DNA of 64,000 bases from Gigaspora rosea (GCA_003550325.1 QKWP01000593.1:100850-164849); one strand, 5' to 3'; positions 46,846 to 59,161 are shown, numbered from the stretch's first letter. Notes: generated by a model from the sequence alone, not told the origin. Numbers and translations: made by a program.

Positions 46846-48046
46846 TTTTACAAACAAATAATGAATGGATTCATAATTTAGAAATCGAAGATGACTTGAA
46901 AAAAATATTTATCGAAAGTAAATATCAGTTATCTTGGATTTCTTTTGATGAATTTAAAAATATTGAAAGGATAGGTAGAGGTGGTTTTGCAACTATACAC
47001 CGTGCTGTATGGTTTGATAATATTCAATTTTTAAACAGAATTGTTGCTCTTAAATTATTTCATGAATCAAATGATTATCATAAAGAATTTACAAGAGGTA
47101 ATCTTCATTATTTTTATTAATTATATTGTTCATATTTTATCATTAAAATTAACAATTAAAAAATATATTTCTTTAATAACAAGTTAAAAGCATATTGTGA
47201 TATCGGTCTTAAAGATCCAACTTTTTTAAGATGCTTTGGCGTATCAAAAGATAAAGTTTCTAAAGATTATTTTCTTGTAATGGAATATGCTTTAAAAGGT
47301 TGCTTGCGAGAAAATCTACATGCAATATCACAAATGAATTGGAGAGGTAAATTAAATTTATTGCAATGTATTGCATTTGATCTTCTAATTATTCATTCTC
47401 AAGATCTTATTCATCGTGATTTACATAGTGGAAATATACTATTAAATAGTTTGAAAAGTGCATACATCTCAGATTTAGGGCTATTGATAACAGCTAATAT
47501 TGCTTCAAAATCAAATTCGGATTGAATTTATGGAGTTTTACCATATATTGCTCCTGAAGTTTTGGACAAAAATCCATATACTAAAGAAACTGATATTTAT
47601 TCATTTGGTATAATCATGTGGGAAATTTTATACGGTAAACCTGTTCCTTTTGACCAGAAATCAGAATTACAATTCCAATTACAAGTATGTAATGGTTTAC
47701 GACCACATATTTATGAAAACACAGCGTCATGCTATACGAATTTAATGAAGAAATGTTGGAATATGGATCCAAAAAAGCGACCAACAGCCAAAGCAATTTA
47801 TGATACTTTTATAGAATGGCAGAATAATGGAAATATTTTATTAGAATTATTTGAATCTGATAAAAATCTCCAAAATATAAAAAATGAAAATACACAATTA
47901 GATATTAAATCAAATTATAGAAGTAGGTTTATTTCATTTAATAATAGTTATAGATATCAAGGTAATTATAAATTTTGTTTATTAATAATAAATTATATCA
48001 TTCTATATAACGCGTTTCTTTTTTTATAGGCAAAAAAATTACATGA
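46846..48046 (+). pseudogene. Protein kinase, tyrosine-kinase-like, disrupted
   Basis: Exons: up to 47097, 47191-47961, and 48030 onward, with GT-AG introns in phase. The 5' end is missing or further upstream; no ATG precedes EWIHNLEIEDD in frame. Kinase landmarks: glycine loop IGRGGFATIH, lysine in IVALKLF, catalytic loop IHRDLHSGNILL, magnesium-binding DLG in ISDLGLLI, APE in YIAPEVL, then TDIYSFGIIMWEIL and KKCWNMDPKKRPTA. Stop TGA at 47523-47525 replaces a glycine codon (GGA) present in the paralogue at 63274-64000. In the last exon an extra A in a 7-A run shifts the frame, and in the aligned frame tryptophan reads TGA at 48066. It is likely a recent pseudogene. Related kinases in these fungi often accompany Sel1 repeats. 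Confidence 0.75.
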
Positions 48047-49109
48047 ATTACAAATACCGAATATTTGATTAATAAAAGCAACTCTCACAACTTTGAAACA
48101 AAAATAATAGCAGAGCAATTTATCCTCACTAACACATAAATAAGATCAAAGGATATAGAATATTATAAAAAACCATACATAGTGTTTAGTAATATCCTCA
48201 CTGATAAATTGAAAGTTTAACTTTTCCATTCATATCAATATCAACTCTTTGAATTTTATAGTAAAATATCTTTTATTATAGTTTACATATTTTTTTAATT
48301 ATAATAATAAAGATAATAAATTTTACATATTTTTAATTATAATAATAAAGATAATAAATTTTAAGTTTTAATTATAGTTGAATTGATTTTTTATTCATTT
48401 TACTTAAATCGGTCTTTTTTTGCTTTACTTAAGAATTTAAGTTTAAATTATTATTAATAAAAAAGATTAAATTTTAGTAGATTTAGTAGATCAAAAAAAG
48501 ATTTTAAATTACAGCATCTGCTGTTTTAGCATTAGTACAACCAGTGTTGGAAATCTTATGTTCTCATTCCTCATGAGAACATCACTTTTGATTTGAGAAC
48601 ATTTACAAAATTTAAGATGTTCTCTATTAAATGTTTTTGTAAACATTAAATTTGAGAAATATGGTTTCACATATAAATATATAAAGTAAATAAAAAAAAT
48701 TTTTATTAATGTAGAGATTTAAAGTAATTAAGTTCATAAATATTTAATTGAAATAGAGAACAATTTAGTTGTTCTTGAATCACCGAAAAATTTTGGATAA
48801 TACAATTTATTGGTTTATCCATTTCATTTTTATAAAGGGTTATTTTAGTTTGTTAAATTAAGCTTTTTTCTTTTATAATTTGTATTTTTATTTTTTTTAT
48901 AAGTATTTATGCATATTTATCGTAGCTTTGTCTAATCTCATTAATGCCACCCTGATTGCGCTTCCACCCTTTATATTATAATAATTACGAACTTAATTAC
49001 ATAACTTGATTTTTACTAAAGCTTGATATTTGATTTTTTATTAAAAGGATTAAATGGATCAAAGTCATCTAATTATATCTATTTACAAGATTATAAAACA
49101 AGTTGTTTG
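48047..49109. other. Intergenic, AT-rich
   Basis: The first 200 bp are the 3' flank shared with the paralogous kinase copy (compare 63120-63270). After that only AT-rich sequence, a tandem pair around 48285-48360 (ttttaattataataataaag) and a gttctcattcctcatgagaac hairpin near 48560. Confidence 0.4.
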
Positions 49110-50123
49110 TCACATTTCAGCCAATTTTTTATGATAAGTAAAAGCCTTATATTCATCCTGGTCAACTCCGATTCCATAAAGATAACAATCACCAACCTTT
49201 TTTATTGCAATAGCATGACCCATATCTGCAGATTTTTGGTAATAGGTAAATGCTTTATGTTCATCTATGTCGACACCAATTCCATTTTCATAACAATAAC
49301 CAACATTTTTTATTGCAATAGCATAGCCCATATCAGCAGATTTTTTATAATAGATAAATGCTTTATCTTCATCTATTTCAACTCCAATTCCATTTTCATA
49401 ACAATATCCTACATTATTTATTCCATAAACACCTCCCATATCAGCAGATTTTTTAAAATAAATGAATGCCTTATCCTCATCCATTTCAACACCAATTCCT
49501 CTTTCGTAACAGACACCAACGTTATATATTCCACTAACAAAACCCATGTTAGCAGATTTTTGATAATAAATAAATGCCTTATGTTTATTCTCTTCAACAC
49601 CAATTCCTCGTTCATAACAATAACCAACATTATTTGTTCCAACAATATGACCCATATCGGCAGCTTTTTTATAATTCATAAATCCTTTTTGTTCATCTTT
49701 TTTAACACCAACTCCTCTTTCATAACAAACACCAACGCCGAATATTCCATCAACAAGTTCCATATCAGCAGACTTTTGATAATAAATGAATGCTTTACGT
49801 CTATTCTTTTTCACCCATTTACCGAAATAATAACACCATGCAAGAAAAATTTGAGTCATAGGATTGTTTTGATTATCCAAGCACCAATTAATAATATTAT
49901 CAGGATTTTGCTTCTTATTTTTTAGAAATTGTTCTAATGAGTCCATTACTAAATCCAAATCATCAGAAGTTAAATATTTTTCATTGTATATATTATATAA
50001 TTCTTTAATAATTTCGTTAAAAGAATTATTATTTTTTAAATATAGTTGGTTAAAATTATCGGTTATTTGGGTAATTTCATTTGACGAACTATCAACTTTT
50101 TTTAGATTATTTGTGTATGACAT
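49110..50123 (-). CDS. Sel1-repeat protein, intact
   Basis: A single open frame of 337 residues from ATG at 50123 (MSYTNNLKK) to TGA at 49110. Residues 1-90 form a charged N-terminal region with LVMDSLEQFLKNKKQNPDNI; residues 95-337 hold about seven Sel1-like repeats of 36 residues. Typical units read GVCYERGVGV, GYCYERGIGV, GYCYENGIGV, each followed by ..D..KAFIYYQKSADMG. Units 5 and 6 are nearly identical, suggesting recent unit duplication or homogenisation. No signal peptide, membrane segment or kinase domain is present, so it may be a stand-alone adaptor. Sel1 repeats mediate protein interactions; a partner is unknown. The plus-strand open frame 49023-49925 is the antisense shadow. Confidence 0.85.
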   Translation of the reverse strand: MSYTNNLKKVDSSSNEITQITDNFNQLYLKNNNSFNEIIKELYNIYNEKYLTSDDLDLVMDSLEQFLKNKKQNPDNIINWCLDNQNNPMTQIFLAWCYYFGKWVKKNRRKAFIYYQKSADMELVDGIFGVGVCYERGVGVKKDEQKGFMNYKKAADMGHIVGTNNVGYCYERGIGVEENKHKAFIYYQKSANMGFVSGIYNVGVCYERGIGVEMDEDKAFIYFKKSADMGGVYGINNVGYCYENGIGVEIDEDKAFIYYKKSADMGYAIAIKNVGYCYENGIGVDIDEHKAFTYYQKSADMGHAIAIKKVGDCYLYGIGVDQDEYKAFTYHKKLAEM

Positions 50124-50229
50124 TTTTAAGATCAAAGAAAAAAATTTGTAACGTTATAAATGATTAATACTATACCATATTTAGCACTTTATATCATATG
50201 ATTCATATGACGCAGCCACTTTTTGCGAG

Positions 50230-50360
50230 TAATACAACTACTAAAAAGGAAATGTCAATCAGGGAGCAAAATTTTTGATTATTCCGGATCAGCCCGAAAT
50301 AGAATACGAGCATGTGCGTTTATTAAAAAATAACGTGACGAAATTTACATATGCACCACT
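50230..50360. repeat. Fragment of MITE family A
   Basis: Contains gattattccggatcagcccg, an A-rich spacer, gcgtttattaaaaaataacg and gacgaaatttacatatg, in the same order as the family A core. No end could be defined. Confidence 0.4.
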
Positions 50361-50721
50361 TTATCGCTACAGAAATATCTTAACCCTTGGCCTCTCTTTA
50401 CGCACTTGCTGTAGTTCAGTATTGTACTACCACTTTCCATTACATTGTGCTTAGAAATAATTGTTAGTTCTTAGGAATTGATTTAATTTACTTTAAGTAT
50501 TGATCCCCATGTACTAATTGTATCAAAAAATTTATTTGTTTTCAGACAACTGTTAATTATATAGTGAAAATAAAGAGAATTCTGAAGTGTCAAACAAAAT
50601 AAATTGACAGCTAGAAAAATTTAATGTTGTAATTAAGGTAATTTTTATTAAATTTATTCATCTAATGCTATTTATTAATTTATTTTTTATAATTGGTTTA
50701 TTCTAAAGGATCAATTTATAT

Positions 50722-51190
50722 ATAGCCGCGGCTACATGTGGCCGTATTTAATAATTCTAAAATAACTCAAAATTTTACTAGGGTAACCCTGTCTTGTTAC
50801 TAAGTAAAATGTTCCTCTCACGATTTTCTATAACTCCGACTCTAATCCTAACTCTAACTCTAATCCTAACAAATTATTTTAATTGTCTGGAGCGAAGCGA
50901 CAGACGCATACTTCTGCGCCCTTTGATCTTTGATAACCGAAATTATGTTTTTGATATATTTATGGTAAAAATATCAAAAAATGTAGTTTTGTTATTTTCC
51001 GGATGTAACGCCCCTGAAAAATTTGATCTATGTGTGTGACATACATAACAAGACTTTTCAGGGGCTAAAGCTATAAAATTATGAGCTCCAGACTTATACC
51101 GGCTACCGGTACCTAGTAATATAGTCATATATAGCACCTGGCTAAAAAATTAGTTTAATAGTCAGCTACATGTAGCCACCGGCTACAAAT
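50722..51190. repeat. Composite repeat with GGCTACATGTAGCC-type ends
   Basis: agccgcggctacatgtggcc at the left and agctacatgtagccaccggc at the right pair imperfectly. Inside are cctaactctaactctaatcc, ggagcgaagcgacagacgca and a cccctgaaaa / ttttcagggg inverted pair (51010-51065). The open frames 50794-51039 and 50943-51137 are not supported as genes. Confidence 0.45.
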
Positions 51191-51581
51191 AATAAAAAAG
51201 CTATAATTTTTATATTAAGTTCTTTAAGATCTATTTATCACGAAGATTTTTACGTAAAGAACCCATTTTAGCATATTTAATTACAAGAATAGAATCCTTT
51301 GTGATTTCATATTGTGATATTCAGTAGCATTTTAAAACGAGTGATTTTTGTATCCGATTTCACTATGATTTTAACTTCAATTGTTTTTTTAAACAAAAGA
51401 ATAAATAATGAATATTTGAACAATACGATATTTACTTATTAAAATAAAATTACTGTATTCTTTTATGAGTTCTTGAAAATTATTATTTGTTAATGAATAT
51501 TTTTAAAGCAATGAATATTCGATTATTGCTTGTTTGTTTTTTCATCATCTATCCAGTTTTGTAAACAGTTGCAAAAATTAC

Positions 51582-51692
51582 CTTTCCAATTTCTTCAATG
51601 TTTTCAAGTTCATCATATGGAATCCATAACAGTTGATATAACAATATTTTATTAAAATCAGGAATTTTATATAATGTTACTTTTGTTTCCAT
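51582..51692 (-). pseudogene. Kinase N-terminal exon fragment
   Basis: An exon of 37 codons starts METKVTLYKIPDF at 51692 and ends LENIEEIGK at a gtaatt donor. It matches the region just before the glycine loop in the kinase at 46846 (DEFKNIERIG). No following kinase exon lies downstream on the minus strand, so only the first coding exon survives. Confidence 0.5.
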
Positions 51693-51774
51693 AAATTTAC
51701 ATTTTCCTGTTATTATTTATGTTGATTAAATATAATACAACATTCATAAATTATAACTTATTATTTACATTCGA

Positions 51775-52080
51775 AACAAACGATTAACATTATCTAAATT
51801 CCTTTCTATTCCAAGTCCGTTTTGATAACAATTACCAATTTTACACATTCTATCTAGGTAACCCAGTTTGGCAGAGTTTAGATACCACTCAAATATTTTC
51901 TTATCTTTTTTTGGTTCCTGTCTTCATAACAACAACCAAGATTAAATATCCCAATAACTTCATCGAATTCTAAAATATTTAAAAGCTTTATATTCATCCT
52001 TCTCAATACCATCTCCATTAGTTATTCCAGAAATATTACTTGCGTCTACTGATTTTTGATGCCAAAGTTTTTTGTTCGCT
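51775..52080 (-). pseudogene. Sel1-repeat remnant
   Basis: Minus-strand pieces in shifting frames: NGDGIEKDEYKAFKYF, then KKIFEWYLNSAKLGYLDRMC and KIGNCYQNGLGIERNLDNV, with a final stop near 51775. These are two to three Sel1 units with frameshifts between them. It lies 80 bp upstream of the kinase fragment on the same strand. Confidence 0.55.
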
Positions 52081-52197
52081 TTTTTTTTTTACATCCAATT
52101 CCATATTAACAAAGGTATCTTAAATTGCGCATCTCACCAGTGTAATTATCGAAAGGGAGAGCCTACCATACAGACTGAGGAAAGTCGGCCTAGATTG

Positions 52198-52268
52198 AAT
52201 AATATCTCCAAACATTGGGAGATGGGAGGATATTATCCTCCCATCTCCCAATGTTTGGAGATATTATT
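52198..52268. repeat. Perfect 71-bp hairpin
   Basis: Two exact 35-bp arms around a single central T: aataatatctccaaacattg running inward, ggagataatt-type complement running outward through caatgtttggagatattatt. No coding role is visible. It could be a very short foldback or a small-RNA-type hairpin. Confidence 0.85.
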
Positions 52269-53104
52269 ATCTGTATTAAATACAAATAATTATTACTGAA
52301 TCTACATATACCTTGCTATTAGACATATAAACCCCAAATGAAAATTAACCGCAAATCGCCTGTAAAAAAAAAGGGTGGATACTACTCCAAGGGTACTATA
52401 TGCAGCGTGTACGGTAGTATATTTATGCCGAGTTTGACCGATGGTTTGCGTTAGAAGGTAACATGGAATTGACGGTAAATGTTGAAATTCGGATATTCAT
52501 GTTTTTTTACCCTATGAAAACTCAATACACGGAAATGCATGCATAAATACGAAATTTTATGCGGGTAAGCACGGGTTTCATAATCACTGCACGGAAATAA
52601 TACACGTTATCACACGAAAAATTTGAATTCCGTCACTATCGTGCTATCAGCTAAGTATTTATTACTTATAATATGCACGTGTACGTTTCACCATTTCACC
52701 ATATATATTAATTAGGGATGTTATCCTGCTCCAACCGGTTAGCTTGTGCTTAAAACCGGTTGGAACTCTGTTCGGAGCACATTTAAATAAAACCCGATTT
52801 TTTGAACTCATTTTATATAAATGCATTAATAATTATGCTTGCATAACTGAAAAGCAGTTTAATAAAAACTGCTATCGCTTTTTTTTTTTGGTTTTTTTTT
52901 CTTTTAGTGATCATATCGCTATTATTTTTTTTTTCTTTTGGTGATCATATCGCTATTACTTTTTTTTCTTTTGGCGATCATTCATATTGCTATTACTTTT
53001 TATTAAAGCAAATATATTTAAAATATAAAATTTTGCATTATAATGTTATTGCATCTATTCGCTGTTATTTTTTTTATCCAATTTATTAATCTTCATTACA
53101 GTCA

Positions 53105-53423
53105 ATGATACCTGCTTCATACCAGGTCTTTAAGCAGAGACTTGCAGAGGCATTTTCTTCAGACAACCTGTTACATATTAGGTTAATTGTATCTTTTGCT
53201 TTTGGAAACATTTCTTTGCTCAGTACGTTTTATTGCAAAGGTTGCAATGCCATTTATCACCAAATTTAGTAAGTTCATTCCAGAAAGGTCCTTTTTTTAC
53301 TCGCTTTGGAGGATGGTTTGTTACTATAAGTGTTCCAGGTTCAAGTGCATTTTGAGATATTGAACTTAAAGAGGTAGGTTCAATTGAATGGATAAGTTCT
53401 TCAAATGTATTGTCTTCATCCAT
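53105..53423 (-). pseudogene. hAT transposase N-terminal fragment with BED-type finger
   Basis: From ATG at 53423 the frame reads MDEDNTFEELIHSIEP and then KGPFWNELTKFGDKWHCNLC, the start of a BED finger, and stops with TGA at KTY. One phase over it continues LSKEMFPKAKDTINLICNRL and SASLCLKTWYEAGIIDC to a stop near 53090. Only the N-terminus is present. The BED layout (W..F, then C..C) fits hAT proteins. Confidence 0.55.
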
Positions 53424-53499
53424 CGTATAGTGAAATTCAAGTAAAAAAAATATGTAAAAAAAAAGAAATCGCATATTTATATTATTTATTAAAAAAAAA

Positions 53500-53670
53500 T
53501 TAAAATGACTAATTGTTGTCATATTAAATTAAAAAAAAAGTTAAAGAAAATTGACTTTTGTTCTTTATAAGATAGTAATTTTTATTCATCATATCATGCC
53601 ACATTAAATTAAAAAAAAAGAGTCAAAGAAAATTGATTTTTGTTCATCATAAGACAGCAATTTTTTATTC
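53500..53670. repeat. About 85-bp AT-rich tandem units, left block
   Basis: Two units with acattaaattaaaaaaaaag, gtcaaagaaaattgattttt and gttcatcataagacag. The same unit is tandemly repeated at 61225-61500 in the same orientation. Confidence 0.65.
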
Positions 53671-53689
53671 CATCATATTCAGAGTTGGC

Positions 53690-53880
53690 ATTGGACAATG
53701 TCCAAATAAATTCAATTGGATTTTTGGACATTTGGACATTGGACAATGTCCAATTTGTCCAATTAATTTTAATAATTTTTTGGACCATTGGGCATTGGAC
53801 AATGTCCAATAAAAATATCAAATTAATTAACATATGTCCAATTATATAAATTGGACATATGTCCAATTGTCCAATAATTT
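53690..53880. repeat. TTGGACAATGTCCAA array
   Basis: The palindrome ttggacaatgtccaa occurs three times with many half sites (tttggacat, tatgtccaatt). A second block is at 61136-61225. Open frames on both strands over 53609-53866 are by-products. Confidence 0.75.
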
Positions 53881-54252
53881 TATTGGATAAAATTTAGTGA
53901 TATAAAAAATGGCCAAATATATAATTAAATAAATTTTAACAATTTAAACAACTTACCAAAGTTAAAATATAATCAATACCAATAAATTTAATTTATATTC
54001 TAAAAACAAAATACCAATAAATTTAAGTTATATTCTAAAGTTAGTTTGAGAGTTGAATACGGTATTAACTAACTATATATTGTCAAGCGAATATTTTAAC
54101 ATATTTTAAATTTTGCTTTCACTAAAGTCTTTACTATCTAAATGTTTAATTTAAATTCGGATCACGGCTCTGATCATGATTCATATTATGCGTTACAAAG
54201 TTAACTCTAATAGTAACATTATTAAATATAAGTATACATTATTGGGCAAAAA

Positions 54253-54341
54253 TTGGCGAATAACAGTAATTTGGCAAATGATCACGTGCCGCTCTGCGGC
54301 ACGTGTAGTCAATCATTTGTCAAAATTACTGTTTGCTGATT
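54253..54341. repeat. Hairpin around CACGTGCCGC/GCGGCACGTG
   Basis: taacagtaatttggcaaatg and catttgtcaaaattactgtt flank a perfect 10-bp GC-rich stem with a 3-base loop (tct). It is isolated in AT-rich DNA. Confidence 0.7.
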
Positions 54342-54857
54342 TATGATCATGATTGGTAGTGAGTCGCTCGCTGAGTTTTAATTTGAATAAACGTGATTAC
54401 GTCATAACACATGAAAAAATAACAATGAGAAAATTTTCATGATCATATGAGTTTGTCGGATAAAGGCTTTTATTTATGTTTAGTGCTTTGATCAGGTCAG
54501 TATTTTTTATAACAGAATTGACAATAAAAAAGTAATGACAAAAAGGCAAGTAAAAAGAAAGACTTCTTTAAAATCATAAGCTCTAAAAAAATGGGATTAA
54601 TAAAAATTATTATTACGAAGTTTTTTATTTACTGTTAAAATAATAAGCACTAAAAAAATGGGATTAATAAAATTTTTATTACGAATTTTTTTTATTTACT
54701 GTTGTTAAAATTAGTATAAACGTATATAAGTGCAGAAACTTCCAGAGTGGATCCTGCTTTCTTTAACATTATACCTTAATAAGTTAGAAATGCAAATGTA
54801 CTGTACATATGCCAAGTCTAAATTGATCAGTATTACAATGTTAATTCTTTCAATTCA

Positions 54858-55140
54858 CAGGGTTTGAACCAGTCTGGCAGTAGGTACTACCATATTATTT
54901 AACAATTCCGATTCTTGCAGAGTTTGAACCAATCTGACGGTGGGCGTTACCGTATTTACTTTAATACTTTCGATTTTGAACCAATTCGACAGTGGGCGTT
55001 ACCATATTTACTTTAATACTTTCAATTATACAGGGTTTGGACCATTCTGATGGTGGCGTTACTATATTTACTTTAAGAATTTTGATTCATGCAGGGTTTG
55101 AACCAATATGGCGGTGGGCGTTACCATATTTACTTCAACA
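54858..55140. repeat. Five tandem units of about 60 bp
   Basis: Units start cagggtttgaaccaatctga and contain cggtgggcgttaccatattt then actttaatactttcgatt, at 54858, 54918, 54970, 55031 and 55092. The block ends 600 bp upstream of the hAT gene start. Confidence 0.75.
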
Positions 55141-55736
55141 ATGCAAAGCTTGGATAACATGATCATTATAAGTGTGCAATAAGCACTGGACTACTATCGG
55201 TAAAATTGTTGTTGAACTGGTGAAATTCAGAGAAATTAATTTTACCAACATCTCCGGGCACTACATAATTAAATTGCATTCCCATCATATGAAAATGCGC
55301 ATTTATTTTTAAATAATTTTTATATAAGCACATTCTTTGTATAATTTCTTTATAAAGGTTCTATAGGTTCTGACGGTGCAATTAAGAGAGTACAACTATA
55401 TTTTAATAATTCAATTTATGTAGGAATTGGATGGTGTGATCATTATAATTGGGTAATGGGCGTTATTACAATTATTTCATTGTCTTCGACTCATGTACGT
55501 TTCAGAGTTATTATCTAATTTGTGCGTATCTGATATAATAAAAGTAAAATTATGGTAAGCGATAAATGATTCTTTGAATCAATATTAATGTAAACCAATT
55601 TGTATATGCACAATGTATATGCCAAACTTCACAAAGAAAAAACAACAATGATTATAACTACAATTCATTTTTTCAATTTCTTTCTTATATAACAGCCTTT
55701 TTCTATTTTTTTGATATTCAACTATTCATTTTTACG

Positions 55737-58700
55737 ATGGGCAGAAAACTACATAGGCTAACTAATTTATTTATTATTCTGGATGAAAAAGCCAATAAAT
55801 GCAATAAGTTTGCAGTTTGCAAATTTTGCATTAAAGGTTCTACATATGATGAAGCTTTTGAAACCCGAATTACTAATACCCAGCGAGAATGCAAGCACCA
55901 TCTTACCTCTTGCCAATATTTTATTGCAGAATATCTTAATGAAATAGAGCGCAACAAACTTTCAAATCCAATATCGACAGATAATAATTCTCAAGAAAGT
56001 GAAAGTAAACAAAGTTATGGAAAGTATTAAATTTATTAGCATTATTATAAATGTGCCATTTATATGTTATGTGAATCTTTTTGCATACAATATGTTTAGA
56101 ACGTGTAGTATGTATAGTGCATATCTAGTGACTTGACTGGCTTGTAGAAAGGATCAGCAAAAATTTTTACATGTACTGTACGTACGTAGCGTGCTGTATG
56201 TATAGTACTTAAATAGCACATCTCTAGTCATAATAATATAAGTTATATCTAATTTTAATTTAATATATTAAAGAGGTTTCTAGTGAAAGTAATTCAAATA
56301 AACGAGCTCGATTGGTAGATCCAGACCAATTTGGCCTAAATATAACATTAGATGTTTATTTTCAAAAACTATTATCAAGTAAGCAAAAGGAAAAACTTGA
56401 ACAATTACTTTTAAAAGCAACTATTTCATGTGGCTGGGCTTTTTCATGGGTTGATAACCCTGAAATTAAAGAGCTTTTTTATTATATTAATCCTGCAATC
56501 AAATTACCAATTCGTAAAACACTCTCAGGCCGAATTCTAACTAAAACTGCTATAAATTCTATGAAATTACAAAAAAAAGATATCCAAACAGATAAGCTTG
56601 GTATCAATTTAACTTACGATGGTTGGAAAAATGTTAAAAAAGAGAGTTTATTAGGAATTGCAATAATTAATTCAAAAGGAAAAACATTAATTTGGGGTGC
56701 AGAAGATATTTCAGGAAAGCGTACAAGTTGGCCTGAAATTGTAAAAATAACTAATGACCTTTTTATAAAACTTGAAGAGGATAATATTAAAGTTAACTGT
56801 CTTGTAACAGATTCAGCTTCTGAATTCATGGCAGCTCGATCTCGTCTCCGTACCTCTCATATTGATAAAGTTTTTATTCCATGTTTTGCTCACCAAGCAA
56901 ACCTTGCTGTTGGAGATATATTCCGATACTTATCAACTCTTAAAACTATTGCAGAAGAAGCAATTAGAATTGTAACTTTTTTTAATCGATCTACATTTTT
57001 TTTGGGACAACTCCGTGATGAACAAATTATAGTGTATGGTAATAAGTATATATCCTTATTTTACCAAATACAACTCGATGGAACAGTTATTATTATTGTT
57101 TTTCAAGCCTTATAAAAACACGTACAGCCCTTAAAGTAAGTCTTTTTTTTAATAATAAAACAAATAAGTTCACATATTGGTATAGTAATTGTAAATACGG
57201 TTTATTATTACTATATTATAAGCAAATTTTTAAAAATTTGAATCTAACTAATTTTTATATTTAAATTGCTACCCTATAAAAAAAGTAATACAAAAATTTA
57301 ATAAAAGTTTACAGAACTTAAATAAGTATAATTCTTGTATTATATATAGAATTCATTACAAATTCTAGATTTGGGTGCATGAAAGTGAAATCCGAAAATT
57401 TACTATAATTGATTATAGGTTTTATACTCACGCGCCTATTTTATATACAAAATATATTCAGAAAAATAGAATTAATTAAAAACTTCGATTTTTTAAAGAT
57501 TTATATAATTTTTCTGGGCATATTTGGTATACAAAATAAAAAATTTGTAAATAATTACAAAATTATACTAAATGTTTTATATAATTTATTTAAATTCTGT
57601 AAATTCTATTAAATTTTGTATTACTTTTTTTATGGATTAGCACAATACGTATTTATCTCTTAGAATCTTGCAAATAAAATAGATGAAGGTTTGGATAGTA
57701 GTCTTTCTGGTTTTCCTGAAGATATTCTTATAAATATTCTTGATAACGATTGGTGGTCTAATTTACGACAACTTAAAGCAATTCTTCTTCCTTATTGTTC
57801 AATATTAAATAAACTACAATGTGATCAGGCAAAACTTTATGATGTTTTGCATGGCTTTGGATGGATTGTGCAAATAGTTGAAAACCTTTCTGATTCTGAT
57901 CTAAGTACTAATCTTTTAACACGTATAGAACATCGATGGCAAACATGGGAACAACCATTATTGCTATTAAGCTTTTTGCTTCATCCTGAATATCGTGATC
58001 TTATGTTCAATAAGCAAATACGTAACTTAACTTTTCCTCACCTTGGTCAATGGTTATTATATTATTATAAGGATTGGTTTAAAAATGAACCCGAAATTCT
58101 TTTAAATGAGTTACAACAATATCGCGAAAAAGAATATCCATTTCGTGATGAAGATTATAGTCAATTCAAAAAAAATGATGATGTTCTTTCTTATTGGAAA
58201 TTTGTTAGTGGATATACTGAAGAATTACACCTTGTTGCACAACGCATTTTTTCAATATGCATTAGTTCTGCATCTATTGAATGGTTATTTTCTACTATGG
58301 GTTGGTTGCATAATAAACGAAAAAATAAATTAAAGGTATACGATTTTATTTTATATTATTTCTTATTACCATTATTTTTTTCATTGATATTATTTCATTT
58401 GAGATTTTATTTTTCATCGTGTGAACTGTGTGCAGCATATAAGAACAAAAATTTTGCTTACATTTTTTTTGAATATATGTGCGAATACTGCACAAAAAAA
58501 TTAGCATTTTTGAATAGTTAATGCAAAAAAGTTTCCAAATTGTGCGGTATCCACACAGTAAATTTTAGTTAAAAAAATAATACTGGTCATGAAATGATGT
58601 ATTAGTTATTTAATACAATACATACTAACTAGTATTAATTTAATATTGTAGCATAAAAAGGTAGTTGCAATGTGTCAAATACGCAGTGAATTAATTCATT

Positions 58701-59161
58701 CACGGCGATTAAAGGAAATTTATGAAACAAAAAAAAATTTTCTTCAAACGCAAATTGCAATGCCTGCAATACTGTCTAATGATTACTGTGAATACTCCGA
58801 TAAGAATACTGAATCAGAGGATGAGGATACAGAGTCAAATGGAAGTGCGGCGTCAGAAGATGAGGTTGAGTTTATCAAAAAGCAGGATGATATTGGTTCA
58901 ACAAATGAATGGAACGAAGTTGTGAATAAATGGAATTCTCTTTTAGAAGAAGAAGAGGAAGCCAAAAGTGAATTAAATGAAGATACTATAAATGAATTAA
59001 GTGAAGATATCATAAGCGAACTAAATGAAGATATCATAAGTGGAGAATCAGATTTTAATGGTCATCCTGCTGTTGCATTAAACGCTAAGTGGAAATTAGC
59101 AACTCTTTTTGATAAAAACAGATTTAAACATCCACCCTATATGAATTTATTAACACAATAG
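55737..59161 (+). CDS. hAT-family transposase, one probable frameshift
   Basis: Four exons: 55737-56004, 56274-57135, 57664-58335, 58652-59161, with GT-AG introns in phase. Exon 1 holds a BED-like finger (CKFC ... CKHHLTSC). Exon 2 contains the catalytic region: LTYDGWKNVKKESLLGIAII, CLVTDSASEF and IPCFAHQANLAVGD. Exon 3 ends with the hAT dimerisation block SASIEWLFSTMGWLHNKRKN. Exon 4 adds HKKVVAMCQIRSEL and a strongly acidic tail to TAG. Near 57060 a single missing base moves the frame: NTTRWNSYYYCFSSL is one phase away from the preceding GNKYISL. Apart from this the gene is well preserved, so the element may be recently active or a base may be missing from the assembly. Inverted ends were not identified. 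Open frames at 58106 and 58722 are shadows. Confidence 0.75.

Noticed and set aside
49023-49925. 300-codon plus-strand open frame
   Set aside because: Antisense of the Sel1 gene; the repeat structure keeps the opposite strand open. No family resemblance.
53609-53866. Overlapping open frames on both strands
   Set aside because: Generated by the TTGGACA repeat array.
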